Positions 17,842 to 25,053 of a stretch of 64,000 bases of DNA are shown here, one piece after another. Made by a program: the position numbers and the translations under genes. This stretch comes from Agromyces mediolanus. GTDB lineage: Bacteria; Actinomycetota; Actinomycetes; Actinomycetales; Microbacteriaceae. The notes under the pieces are model-generated. The model ran no database searches. It was given only the letters and a program-made list of their open reading frames with translations, and was not told the DNA's origin. Where the stretch lies: assembly GCF_014648575.1 (NCBI RefSeq), contig NZ_BMRJ01000001.1:1333532-1397531 (forward strand). The letters are read 5' to 3'. How positions within the stretch are numbered: the stretch's first letter is position 1; every line of letters starts with the position of its first letter.

Positions 17842-18996
17842 ATGAGCGCGATCGATCCCGGCACGCCGGCGTGGCTCGCGGCGCGCAACGACCGCACCGC
17901 CTTCCGGCTGCTGCTCGAGCACGGGCCGCTGACGCGCTCGCGGCTCGGCGCCCTCTCCGGCCTCTCCAAGCCCACCGCGACGCAGATGCTGCAGCGCCTC
18001 GAGCGGGTCGGGCTCATCCACCCCGTCGGCGAGGTCTCCGGCGGCCGCGGCCCGAACGCCGTGAGCTACGGGGTGCGCGTCGACCGCATCACCGGCGTCG
18101 CGATCTCGGTGCTCGCGCACTCGATCCAGGCGGTCGTCGTCGACGCGCTCGGCGGCGAGCACCCGGTGGCCGAGATCGTTCCGCCGGGAGCCCGCTCACC
18201 GGAGGGCGACGTACAGGCGGCGATCGAGGCGGCCTGCGCGGCGGCCGGGGCCGATCCGGCCTGCGTCAGCCGCGTCGTCATCGGCGTGCAGGCGGCCTTC
18301 TTCGGCGAGGAGGACGAGCTCTCCCTGACCGACACGCTCCCCGGTTGGCCCGCGGTCGGCTCGGAGGCGCGGATCACCCGCGAGCTCGGCATCGACGTCA
18401 CCCTCGGCAACGACGTGAACCTCGCGGCGATGGCCGAGCGGGCGGCGGGCGTCGCCCAGGACGCCTCGAGCTTCGCGCTGTTCTGGATCGGCGACGGCCT
18501 CGGCGTCGGCATCGACCTCGGCGGTGCGGTCCACCGCGGCGCCTCGGGCGGCGCGGGCGAGATCGGCTACCTACCGGTGCCGAAGACGGCGGCGGCCTTC
18601 GCCCCGGAGGCGAACGACTTCACCGACCTCCTCGGGGGGCCGGCGGTCGTCCAGCTGCTCGGCGGTGCGCCGAGCGAGCCGCTCGCCTCGGCGCTGGAGC
18701 GGCTCGACGGCGACCCGGCCCTGCTCGAGGCGCTCGCCGAACGCATCGCGATGGCCGCGCACCCGGTACTCGCCCTGCTCGATCCGGCGATGCTCGTGCT
18801 CGGCGGGCCGAGCGGTAGCGCGGGCGGCGACGCCCTCGCCGAGCTCGTCGCCGAGCGCATCGACCGGGCGGCGCACCCGAAGCTCGTCGTGCGCTCGAGC
18901 GGCACCGGCCCGCAGCCCGTGCTGCTCGGCGCCAGGCAGCAGCTCGTGCAGCAGATCCGCGACCGGCTCGAGGCCGACATCCTGCCGCTCGTCTGA
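17842..18996 (+). CDS. ROK-family transcriptional regulator
   Basis: ROK protein of 384 residues. A winged helix-turn-helix lies at about residues 18-65 (TRSRLGALSGLSKPTATQMLQRL), followed by an actin-like sugar-kinase-fold domain with VTLGNDVNLAAMAE and GIDLGGAVHRGASGGAGEIGY. The zinc motif CxCGxxGC that normally follows GEIGH in ROK proteins is absent, and the histidine is replaced (GEIGY), so it is probably a regulator without kinase activity. I prefer ATG 17842, which has GGGGAGGAGGTGGAG upstream, over an in-frame ATG at 17776 that overlaps the ATPase stop. It likely represses this importer operon until a sugar or sugar phosphate binds. Confidence 0.85.
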   Translation: MSAIDPGTPAWLAARNDRTAFRLLLEHGPLTRSRLGALSGLSKPTATQMLQRLERVGLIHPVGEVSGGRGPNAVSYGVRVDRITGVAISVLAHSIQAVVVDALGGEHPVAEIVPPGARSPEGDVQAAIEAACAAAGADPACVSRVVIGVQAAFFGEEDELSLTDTLPGWPAVGSEARITRELGIDVTLGNDVNLAAMAERAAGVAQDASSFALFWIGDGLGVGIDLGGAVHRGASGGAGEIGYLPVPKTAAAFAPEANDFTDLLGGPAVVQLLGGAPSEPLASALERLDGDPALLEALAERIAMAAHPVLALLDPAMLVLGGPSGSAGGDALAELVAERIDRAAHPKLVVRSSGTGPQPVLLGARQQLVQQIRDRLEADILPLV

Positions 18997-19109
18997 GCGC
19001 GCCACCCATCACCCTCCCGCGGACGACGCCCGGACCGGGCGACGCGCCGCGACCCCACAGACCAGCACTCCGGCCGGGGCATCCCAGCCGTGCTCGAGAG
19101 AAGGACCCC

Positions 19110-20366
19110 ATGAAGCTCACCATCATCGGCGGCGGATCGACGTACACCCCCGAACTCATCGACGGCTTCGCCCGTCTGCGCGCGCAGCTGCCGCTCACCG
19201 AGATCCATCTCGTGGACCCGGACCCGGACCGCCTGCGCCTCGTCGCCGGGATGGCGGCCCGGATGCTCGCCCGGGCGGGCCACCCGGCCCGGGTCGTCGG
19301 CACGAGCGACCTCGTCGCCGGCGTCTCGGACGCCGACGCGGTGCTCGTGCAGCTGCGCGTCGGGGGACAGGACGCGAGGCAGGCCGACGAGACCTGGCCG
19401 CACGAGGCGGGCTGCATCGGGCAGGAGACGACCGGACCTGGCGGCCTCGCGAAGGCGCTGCGCACCGTGCCGGTCGTGCTGCGGATCGCGGAGGCCGTGC
19501 GCCGGCACGCGAAACCCGACGCCTGGATCGTCGACTTCACGAATCCCGTCGGCATCGTGACCCGGGCGCTGCTCGAGCACGGCCATCGCGCGGTCGGGCT
19601 CTGCAACGTCGCGATCGGCTTCCAGCGGCGCTTCGCGCGCCTCCTCGACGTCGGCCACGACGAGGTGCGCCTCGGTCACGTCGGCCTCAACCACCTCACC
19701 TGGGAGCGCAGCGTCAGCGTCGGCGGCCGGGACCGGCTGCCCGAGCTGATCGGCGGTCGGCTGGACGAGCTCGCCGAGGAGGTGCTCCTCGCGCCGGCGC
19801 TCGTCTCGCAGCTCGGCGCGCTGCCCTCCTACTACCTGCGCTACTACTACGCGCACGACGAGGTGCTCGCCGAGCAGCTCGCCGAGCCGACCCGCGCCGA
19901 GGCGGTGCGCGCGATCGAGCACGAGCTCCTCGAGCTCTACGCCGACCCGCACGTCGACACCAAGCCGGAGGCCCTCGAGGGGCGCGGCGGCGCGTTCTAC
20001 TCGGAGGCCGCGATCGAGCTGCTCGCCGCGATGCAGGGCGGCGACGCCGTGCCGCGGGTCGTCAACCTGCGCAACGACGGCGTGCTGCCCTTCCTCCCCG
20101 ACGACCACGTCATCGAGGTGCCGGCGCGCTACGTCGACGGCCGATTCGTCGCGGAGGAGGTGGCGGCGCTCCCGGACGACTTCGCCGGCCTCGTCGCCGC
20201 GGTCGCCGGCTACGAGCGGCTCGCGCTCGACGCGGCCGTGCACGGCGGGCGCGACCGGGTGCTGCGCGCGATGCGGGCGCACCCGCTCGTGCTGCAGCAC
20301 GAGCGGGCCGAGCGGCTCACCGAGCTCCTGCTCGCCGAGAACGCGCGCTTCCTGGAGTGGGCGTGA
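19110..20366 (+). CDS. GH4 6-phospho-beta-glucosidase
   Basis: Family GH4 NAD- and metal-dependent glycosidase, 418 residues. The N-terminus MKLTIIGGGSTYTPELIDG is the classic cofactor-binding start of 6-phospho-beta-glucosidases (CelF/LicH group). The metal-ligand motifs CNVAIGFQRR and GLNHLTWER are present. GAGAAGGAC precedes the ATG. These enzymes hydrolyse disaccharide 6-phosphates by an oxidation-elimination mechanism. An ABC importer delivers unphosphorylated sugar, so a kinase must act first; the next, overlapping gene (GTGA) is a candidate. The exact sugar (cellobiose, another beta-glucoside or an amino-sugar dimer) is not determined. Confidence 0.9.
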   Translation: MKLTIIGGGSTYTPELIDGFARLRAQLPLTEIHLVDPDPDRLRLVAGMAARMLARAGHPARVVGTSDLVAGVSDADAVLVQLRVGGQDARQADETWPHEAGCIGQETTGPGGLAKALRTVPVVLRIAEAVRRHAKPDAWIVDFTNPVGIVTRALLEHGHRAVGLCNVAIGFQRRFARLLDVGHDEVRLGHVGLNHLTWERSVSVGGRDRLPELIGGRLDELAEEVLLAPALVSQLGALPSYYLRYYYAHDEVLAEQLAEPTRAEAVRAIEHELLELYADPHVDTKPEALEGRGGAFYSEAAIELLAAMQGGDAVPRVVNLRNDGVLPFLPDDHVIEVPARYVDGRFVAEEVAALPDDFAGLVAAVAGYERLALDAAVHGGRDRVLRAMRAHPLVLQHERAERLTELLLAENARFLEWA

Positions 20367-21388
20367 CCGGCGCGCGGCCGGGGCGCACCGCGATCCCGCC
20401 GGACCCCGCGTCCGCCGACGGCACCGCGGCGCCCGCGGTCGTCGTCGCGGTCGACGGCGGCGGCTCGAAGACCGATGCCATCGCCCTCTCGCTCGACGGC
20501 CGGGTCGTCGCCCGCCGTCGCGGCGGGGGGTCGAGCCCGCACTTCGACGGCCTCGCCAGCTCGGTCGAGACGATCGACGCGCTCATCGGCGAGGTGTCCG
20601 GGGGTGCCCCGGTCGCGCAGGCGAACCTGTACCTCTCGGGGCTCGACCTCGACCGCGAGCTCGACGAGTTCCGCGCCGAGCTCGCCGGGCGCCGGTGGGC
20701 GGGCCCGTCGACGGTCGTGGCGAACGACCTTTTCGCGCTGCTCCGGGCCGGCACCGACGAGCCCGACGCGGTCGTCGTCGTGTGCGGCACGGGGGTGAAC
20801 GCGGCCGGGGTGCGCGCCGACGGCCGGGTCGTGCGGTTCCCGTCGTTGGGGGCGATCTCCGGCGACTGGGGCGGCGGATCGGGGCTCGGTGCCGAGGCGC
20901 TGTGGCACGCCGCCCGCGACGCCGACGGGCGGGGCCCCGCGACGTGGCTCACCGGCGCGATCCTCGAACTGCTGCAGCTCGACTCGGTGCAGGAGCTCAT
21001 CGAGCAGCTGCACTTCGGCCAGCGTCAGGAGAGCTCGCTCGCCGTGCTCGCGCCGCTCGTCTTCGAGGCGGCCCGCCGGGGCGACGCGGTCGGCGCGTCG
21101 CTCGTCGCCCGGCAGGCCGAGGAGATCGTCGCGTTCGCCCGGGCGTGCCTCGTGCGCCTCGAACTCCTCGACCGGCCGGTGCCGATCGTGCTCGGCGGCG
21201 GCATCCTCGCGGCCCGCGACCCGCTGCTGCTCGAACCGATCGAGCGCGGCCTCACCGGGATCGCCCCGCTGGCGACGCTCGCGATCGTCGAGCAGCCGCC
21301 CATCGTGGGCGCCGCGCTGCTCGCACTCGCGAGCGCCGGGGCGGGGGAGGAGGCGCTCGCGCGGGCGCGGACGGCGCTGGCCGGATGA
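20363..21388 (+). CDS. BadF/BadG-type N-acetylglucosamine kinase-like ATPase
   Basis: Actin-fold ATPase of 341 residues in the BadF/BadG/BcrA/BcrD group, which includes N-acetylglucosamine and glucosamine kinases. The phosphate-1 loop is AVDGGGSKTDA, phosphate-2 is VVCGTGVNAAG, and the adenosine loop is VLGGGILAARDP. GTG 20363 overlaps the GH4 stop, so the two proteins are made in step. In this setting it probably phosphorylates the imported sugar or disaccharide, providing the 6-phospho substrate for GH4, or phosphorylates the monosaccharide released. Sequence alone cannot distinguish these. Confidence 0.8.
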   Translation: MTGARPGRTAIPPDPASADGTAAPAVVVAVDGGGSKTDAIALSLDGRVVARRRGGGSSPHFDGLASSVETIDALIGEVSGGAPVAQANLYLSGLDLDRELDEFRAELAGRRWAGPSTVVANDLFALLRAGTDEPDAVVVVCGTGVNAAGVRADGRVVRFPSLGAISGDWGGGSGLGAEALWHAARDADGRGPATWLTGAILELLQLDSVQELIEQLHFGQRQESSLAVLAPLVFEAARRGDAVGASLVARQAEEIVAFARACLVRLELLDRPVPIVLGGGILAARDPLLLEPIERGLTGIAPLATLAIVEQPPIVGAALLALASAGAGEEALARARTALAG

Positions 21389-21452
21389 CCCGGCTGGACA
21401 CCGCGTATAGCCGACGCCTGGACGATGGTCAAGGAGGCCTGCTGAGCGGTCA

Positions 21453-21464
21453 TAGACTGTGGGC
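21453..21464 (+). promoter_or_regulatory. leaderless-type promoter of mqo
   Basis: TAGACT at 21453-21458 followed by six bases and GTG 21465. It decides the start of mqo in favour of GTG 21465 over the in-frame GTG at 21459, which touches the -10 box. Confidence 0.55.
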
Positions 21465-22943
21465 GTGACTTCAGAGGAAACCGTCGACGTCGTGCTGATC
21501 GGCGGGGGCATCATGAGCGCGACGCTCGGCTCCCTCATCTCCCGGCTCCAGCCGGACTGGAGCATCCGCGTGTACGAACGCCTCGGCGAGGTCGCGCAGG
21601 AGTCCTCCAACGCGTGGAACAACGCGGGCACCGGCCACGCCGCGCTCTGCGAGCTGAACTACATGCCCGAGGCGGCCGACGGCACGGTCACGCCCGAGAA
21701 GGCCGTCTCGATCAACGAGCAGTTCCAGATCAGCCGCCAGTACTGGGCCTACCTCGTCGAGCAGGGCGAGCTGCCCGAGCCGCGCAACTTCATCAACTCG
21801 ACCCCGCACATGACCTTCGTGCACGGGGCGGCGAACATCGAGTACCTGCGCAAGCGCGTCGCCGCGCTCGCCGACCAGCCGCTGTTCGCCGACCTCGAGT
21901 ACACCGAGGACCTCGAGCGCATCGCCGAGTGGACCCCGCTGCTCGCGAAGAAGCGCCACCCGAAGCAGAAGGTCGCGGCGACGCGCATCGCCGCCGGCAC
22001 CGACGTCGACTTCGGCGCGCTCACCCGCTACCTCTTCGACGACCTCGAGCGCCGCGGCGGCGAGGTCAACGTGAACCACCAGGTCACCCGGCTGAAGCGC
22101 CGCAAGGACGGCACCTGGCACCTGAAGCTCCGCCACCTCGTCGGCGGCACCCCGAAGACCGTCAACGCCCGCTTCGTCTTCGTCGGAGCCGGCGGCGGCG
22201 CGCTCGCGCTGCTGCAGCACTCCGGCATCCCCGAGATCAAGGGCTTCGGCGGCTTCCCGATCTCCGGCCAGTTCCTGCGCACGACCGACCCCAAGATCGT
22301 CGCGCAGCACCAGGCCAAGGTCTACGGCAAGGCCGCGGTCGGCGCTCCGCCGATGTCGGTGCCGCACCTCGACACCCGCGTCGTCGACGGTGAGACGGCC
22401 CTGCTGTTCGGCCCCTACGCGGGCTTCACGCCGAAGTTCCTGAAGACCTCGACCTGGTTCGACCTGCCGTTCTCGGTGCGGCTGCACAACCTCGGACCGA
22501 TGCTGCAGGTCGCGTTCCGCAACTTCGATCTCGTGAAGTACCTCGTCGGCGAGCTGCTCGCGAACCGCGAGAAGAAGATGCAGGCGCTGCGCGAGTTCAT
22601 GCCGACCGCGAAGACGGGCGACTGGGAGCTCATCACGGCCGGCCAGCGCGTGCAGGTCATGAAGAAGGACGGCGCGAAGGGCGGCGTGCTGCAGTTCGGC
22701 ACCGAGGTCATCACGGGCGCCGACGGCACGATCGCCGGCCTGCTCGGCGCCTCGCCCGGCGCCTCGACCGCCGCGCCGATCATGCTCGAGCTGCTCGGAC
22801 GCTGCTTCCCCGAGCGCATGGCCGAGTGGGAGCCGAAGATCCGCGAGATGGTGCCGAGCTACGGCACCCGGCTGTCCGACGACCCCGAGCTCGCGGCAGC
22901 CAGCCTCGCGGCGACGGCGAAGGCGCTGCACCTCAGCGCCTGA
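21465..22943 (+). CDS. mqo: malate:quinone oxidoreductase
   Basis: FAD-dependent, membrane-associated malate dehydrogenase (quinone), 492 residues. The FAD-binding start is VDVVLIGGGIMSATLG. Family blocks NAGTGHAALCELNY, YWAYLVEQGELP and FVGAGGGALALLQ are all present, as is the C-terminal GLLGASPGASTA segment. It feeds electrons from malate into the respiratory chain as part of the TCA cycle. It stands alone with its own leaderless-type promoter. Two GC-rich hairpins follow the stop before the ABC-F leader begins. Confidence 0.95.
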   Translation: MTSEETVDVVLIGGGIMSATLGSLISRLQPDWSIRVYERLGEVAQESSNAWNNAGTGHAALCELNYMPEAADGTVTPEKAVSINEQFQISRQYWAYLVEQGELPEPRNFINSTPHMTFVHGAANIEYLRKRVAALADQPLFADLEYTEDLERIAEWTPLLAKKRHPKQKVAATRIAAGTDVDFGALTRYLFDDLERRGGEVNVNHQVTRLKRRKDGTWHLKLRHLVGGTPKTVNARFVFVGAGGGALALLQHSGIPEIKGFGGFPISGQFLRTTDPKIVAQHQAKVYGKAAVGAPPMSVPHLDTRVVDGETALLFGPYAGFTPKFLKTSTWFDLPFSVRLHNLGPMLQVAFRNFDLVKYLVGELLANREKKMQALREFMPTAKTGDWELITAGQRVQVMKKDGAKGGVLQFGTEVITGADGTIAGLLGASPGASTAAPIMLELLGRCFPERMAEWEPKIREMVPSYGTRLSDDPELAAASLAATAKALHLSA

Positions 22944-22948
22944 GCGCC

Positions 22949-22966
22949 GCGGCGCCCTTTCGCCGC
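22949..22966 (+). terminator. hairpin after mqo
   Basis: GCGGCG (22949-22954) and CGCCGC (22961-22966) enclose CCCTTT. A second perfect stem, ACGGCGC/GCGCCGT with a CTT loop, lies at 22980-22996. Together they could end mqo transcription, although neither is followed by a T tract. Confidence 0.45.
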
Positions 22967-22987
22967 CCCTGCCGCTCCGACGGCGCC

Positions 22988-23017
22988 TTGCGCCGTGCGG
23001 GTCGAGCCTGCTAGCCT
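22988..23017 (+). promoter_or_regulatory. ABC-F promoter
   Basis: TTGCGC (22988-22993), an 18-bp spacer and TAGCCT (23012-23017). Transcription would begin near 23024, only a few bases before the two-codon upstream ORF and about 250 nt before the ABC-F coding region. Confidence 0.55.
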
Positions 23018-23026
23018 CGACCCGCA
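22996..23026 (+). repeat. 11-bp inverted repeat around ABC-F -10 box
   Basis: TGCGGGTCGAG (22996-23006) and CTCGACCCGCA (23016-23026) are perfect reverse complements separated by 9 nt. The repeat spans the -10 box and ends one base before the upstream ORF's ATG, so it could be a repressor operator. As it begins before the expected transcription start, it could form an RNA hairpin only in readthrough transcripts from mqo. Confidence 0.6.
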
Positions 23027-23035
23027 ATGATCTGA
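23027..23035 (+). CDS. two-codon upstream ORF (Met-Ile-stop) in ABC-F leader
   Basis: ATG ATC TGA at the very 5' end of the predicted leader transcript. There is no Shine-Dalgarno site; initiation would be leaderless, as for many genes here. The stop codon overlaps the first bases of the 5' arm of an intrinsic terminator (23034-23043). A ribosome held at this ORF by an antibiotic would cover that arm and allow readthrough into the ABC-F gene. Very short leader ORFs upstream of resistance ABC-F genes are known, for example in Listeria. The function here is inferred only from this geometry. Confidence 0.5.
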   Translation: MI

Positions 23036-23089
23036 GCACATCCCTTCGTCCCGCGCCTGAGGCGCCGTCGACATCGGGTGTGCTCTTTT
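23034..23089 (+). terminator. leader attenuator/terminator upstream of ABC-F
   Basis: GAGCACATCC (23034-23043) pairs with GGGTGTGCTC (23076-23085) as a 10-bp stem with one U-G pair; TTTT follows at 23086-23089 and then CGTT. The enclosed region holds a second small hairpin, GCGCC/GGCGC (23053-23065). This is an intrinsic terminator inside the 5' leader, before the coding region, so it can only be an attenuator. Confidence 0.6.
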
Positions 23090-23162
23090 CGTTGATCGCG
23101 ACAGCGTTTCGCGCACCCCCACTGTCTCGGCAGATGCCCGGCGGGAGTCATCCCTTCGTCCC
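23039..23162 (+). repeat. 14-bp direct repeat in ABC-F leader
   Basis: CATCCCTTCGTCCC occurs at 23039-23052 and again at 23149-23162, 110 bp apart. The first copy includes part of the attenuator's 5' arm and loop. The second lies in the remaining leader, where GGGA/TCCC (about 23143-23154) can form a small stem. An exact repeat of this length in a 250-nt leader suggests duplicated regulatory sequence. Confidence 0.55.
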
Positions 23163-23271
23163 GGGGTCGCCCTGTCCGCGACCGTCGATCTCCGCACCGC
23201 GCCGACGCGCGTGCGGTCTCGGCGCCGCGCCGGCGGCGGCCCCGGGGCATCCTCGCGAACGGGGGTCACCC

Positions 23272-24957
23272 TTGACCGTCCACCACTCCACCAACTCCTA
23301 TCTCCGCGCCGAGCGACTCTCGGCCGGCTACGCGGATCGCGACGTCCTGCGCGATCTCGACTTCACCGTCTGTCCCGGGCAGCGGCTCGGCCTCATCGGC
23401 GAGAACGGCGTCGGCAAGTCCACCCTGCTGCGGGTACTCGCGGGCGAGGCTCCCGCGCAGCTGCAAGCCGACGGCCGACTCACCCGCCCGGCGCGGATCG
23501 GGCTGCTCCTGCAGGAGCTGCCCTTCGCCGACGACGAGCGCATCGACGACGTCATCGAGGCGCGCATCGCCGAGGTGCGCGGCATCGAGCGCGAGCTGGA
23601 TGCCGCGGCCGCGGCACTCGTCGAGGCGTCGCCGGCGGCCGAGACCCGCTACGCCGTCGCGCTCGACGCGGCGGAGCGCGCCGAGGTCTGGTCGGTCGAG
23701 GCCCGGCGTGACGAGCTCCTCGACGGGCTCGGCGTCTCCGGCATCGGTCTCGACCGCCGCATCGGCGAGATGTCGGGCGGCCAGCGCAGCCGCTTCGCGC
23801 TCGCCGCCCTCCTGCTCGGCGCGCCCGACGCGCTGCTGCTCGACGAGCCGACGAACCATCTCGACGACGCCGCGGCCGAGTTCCTGGAGGCGCGCCTGCG
23901 CGCCTGGCGGGGTCCGGTGGTTTTCGCCAGCCACGACCGGGAGTTCCTCGACCGGGTCGCGACGGGCCTGCTCGACCTCGACCCCGCGCAGTCCGCCGCC
24001 GGCGTGCCGCTCGACGCCTCGGGCGGCACGGTCTTCGGCGGCTCGTTCAGCGAGTACCTCGAGGCCAAGGCCGACGCGCGCGCGCGGTGGCAGCGGCAGT
24101 ACGAGGCGGAGCAGGGCGAGCTGCGGGCGCTCCGCGAGGCCGTGCGCGAGACCGCGCGGAACGTGTCGCACCGGCGGGGCCCCACCGACAACGACAAGTT
24201 CATCACCAAGTTCAAGCAGGGGCGCACCGATCAGGCGATCGCACGGCGGGTGCACAACGCGGAGCTCCGGCTCGAGACGCTGGAGCGCGAGCAGCTGCGC
24301 AAGCCGCCGGCCGCGCTGGAGTTCGGCGGCATCCCGACGGGGGCGCAGGCGCTCGGCGAGGAGGGGGGACCGCTCATCCAGCTCGATGGCGCGACGGTCG
24401 GCGAGCGGCTGCGGCTCGGGACGTTCCGGGTCGAGGCGCTCGACCGAGTGCTCATCACCGGGGCGAACGGCGCGGGCAAGTCGACGCTGCTGAGACTCCT
24501 GGCGGGTCGCATCGCGCCGGACGACGGTACGGTCCGTCGCCGTCGCGGACTGCGCGTCGGCCTGCTCGAGCAGGACGTCCGATTCGAGGACCCGGATGCC
24601 TCGCCGCGGGCCCTCTACGAGCGCGTGCTCGGCGAGCAGCGGGCGGCCCTCGTGCCGCTGTCGAGCCTCGGCCTCATGCTCAGGCGGGATCTCGACCGTC
24701 CGCTCGGCGGACTGTCCGTCGGGCAGCAGCGCCGGCTCGCGCTCGCCCTCGTGATCGCGAAGCCGCCGCACGTGTTCCTGCTCGACGAGCCGACCAACCA
24801 CCTCTCGCTCGCGCTCGCCACGGAGCTCGAGGCGGCGCTCGGCGGGTATCCCGGGGCCGTGCTCATCGCGAGTCACGATCGCTGGATGCGCCGGCGCTGG
24901 ACGGGGGAGGAGCTGCGGCTCGCCGCCGGCCGGCCGCTCGACCGCGCCGCCGCCTGA
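23272..24957 (+). CDS. ABC-F family ATPase, antibiotic-resistance type
   Basis: Soluble ABC-F protein of 561 residues with two nucleotide-binding domains and no membrane segments. NBD1 has GENGVGKST, signature MSGGQRSR and Walker B LLLDEPTNHLDD; NBD2 has GANGAGKST, signature LSVGQQRR and FLLDEPTNHLS. The inter-domain linker (about 265-345) is charged and ends in RRVHNAELRLETLEREQLRKPP, as in macrolide/lincosamide-type ABC-F proteins that dislodge drugs from the ribosome. I place the start at TTG 23272, six bases after GGGGGT; the in-frame GTG at 23080 lies inside the attenuator. The leader with a tiny ORF and terminator supports drug-induced expression. The drug spectrum is unknown. Confidence 0.85.
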   Translation: MTVHHSTNSYLRAERLSAGYADRDVLRDLDFTVCPGQRLGLIGENGVGKSTLLRVLAGEAPAQLQADGRLTRPARIGLLLQELPFADDERIDDVIEARIAEVRGIERELDAAAAALVEASPAAETRYAVALDAAERAEVWSVEARRDELLDGLGVSGIGLDRRIGEMSGGQRSRFALAALLLGAPDALLLDEPTNHLDDAAAEFLEARLRAWRGPVVFASHDREFLDRVATGLLDLDPAQSAAGVPLDASGGTVFGGSFSEYLEAKADARARWQRQYEAEQGELRALREAVRETARNVSHRRGPTDNDKFITKFKQGRTDQAIARRVHNAELRLETLEREQLRKPPAALEFGGIPTGAQALGEEGGPLIQLDGATVGERLRLGTFRVEALDRVLITGANGAGKSTLLRLLAGRIAPDDGTVRRRRGLRVGLLEQDVRFEDPDASPRALYERVLGEQRAALVPLSSLGLMLRRDLDRPLGGLSVGQQRRLALALVIAKPPHVFLLDEPTNHLSLALATELEAALGGYPGAVLIASHDRWMRRRWTGEELRLAAGRPLDRAAA

Positions 24958-24969
24958 TCGCGCCCGACT

Positions 24970-25007
24970 CAGGGTTGCCCGACTTTCATGAACGTCGGGC
25001 AACCCTG
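24970..25007 (+). repeat. 38-bp near-perfect palindrome
   Basis: Perfect 14-bp arms CAGGGTTGCCCGAC (24970-24983) and GTCGGGCAACCCTG (24994-25007) surround a 10-nt loop that contains the palindrome TTCATGAA (24985-24992), leaving a single mismatched pair in 38 bp. It lies just after the ABC-F stop and 40-47 bp before the radical SAM gene. It may serve as a terminator (no T tract follows), a protein-binding site or a dispersed palindromic repeat. Confidence 0.6.
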
Positions 25008-25053
25008 GGCTGGTGGGGTTGCGGATGTCTCGAAGATATGTTCGAATATGGGC

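Noticed and set aside
23080..23271. GTG 23080 as the ABC-F start, adding about 64 residues
   Set aside because: It lies inside the attenuator stem, has no ribosome site, and the extra residues are Pro/Arg-rich with no family match.
24970..25007. Insertion-sequence end or attachment site
   Set aside because: No transposase or integrase, no second copy within the window and no target duplication are visible.
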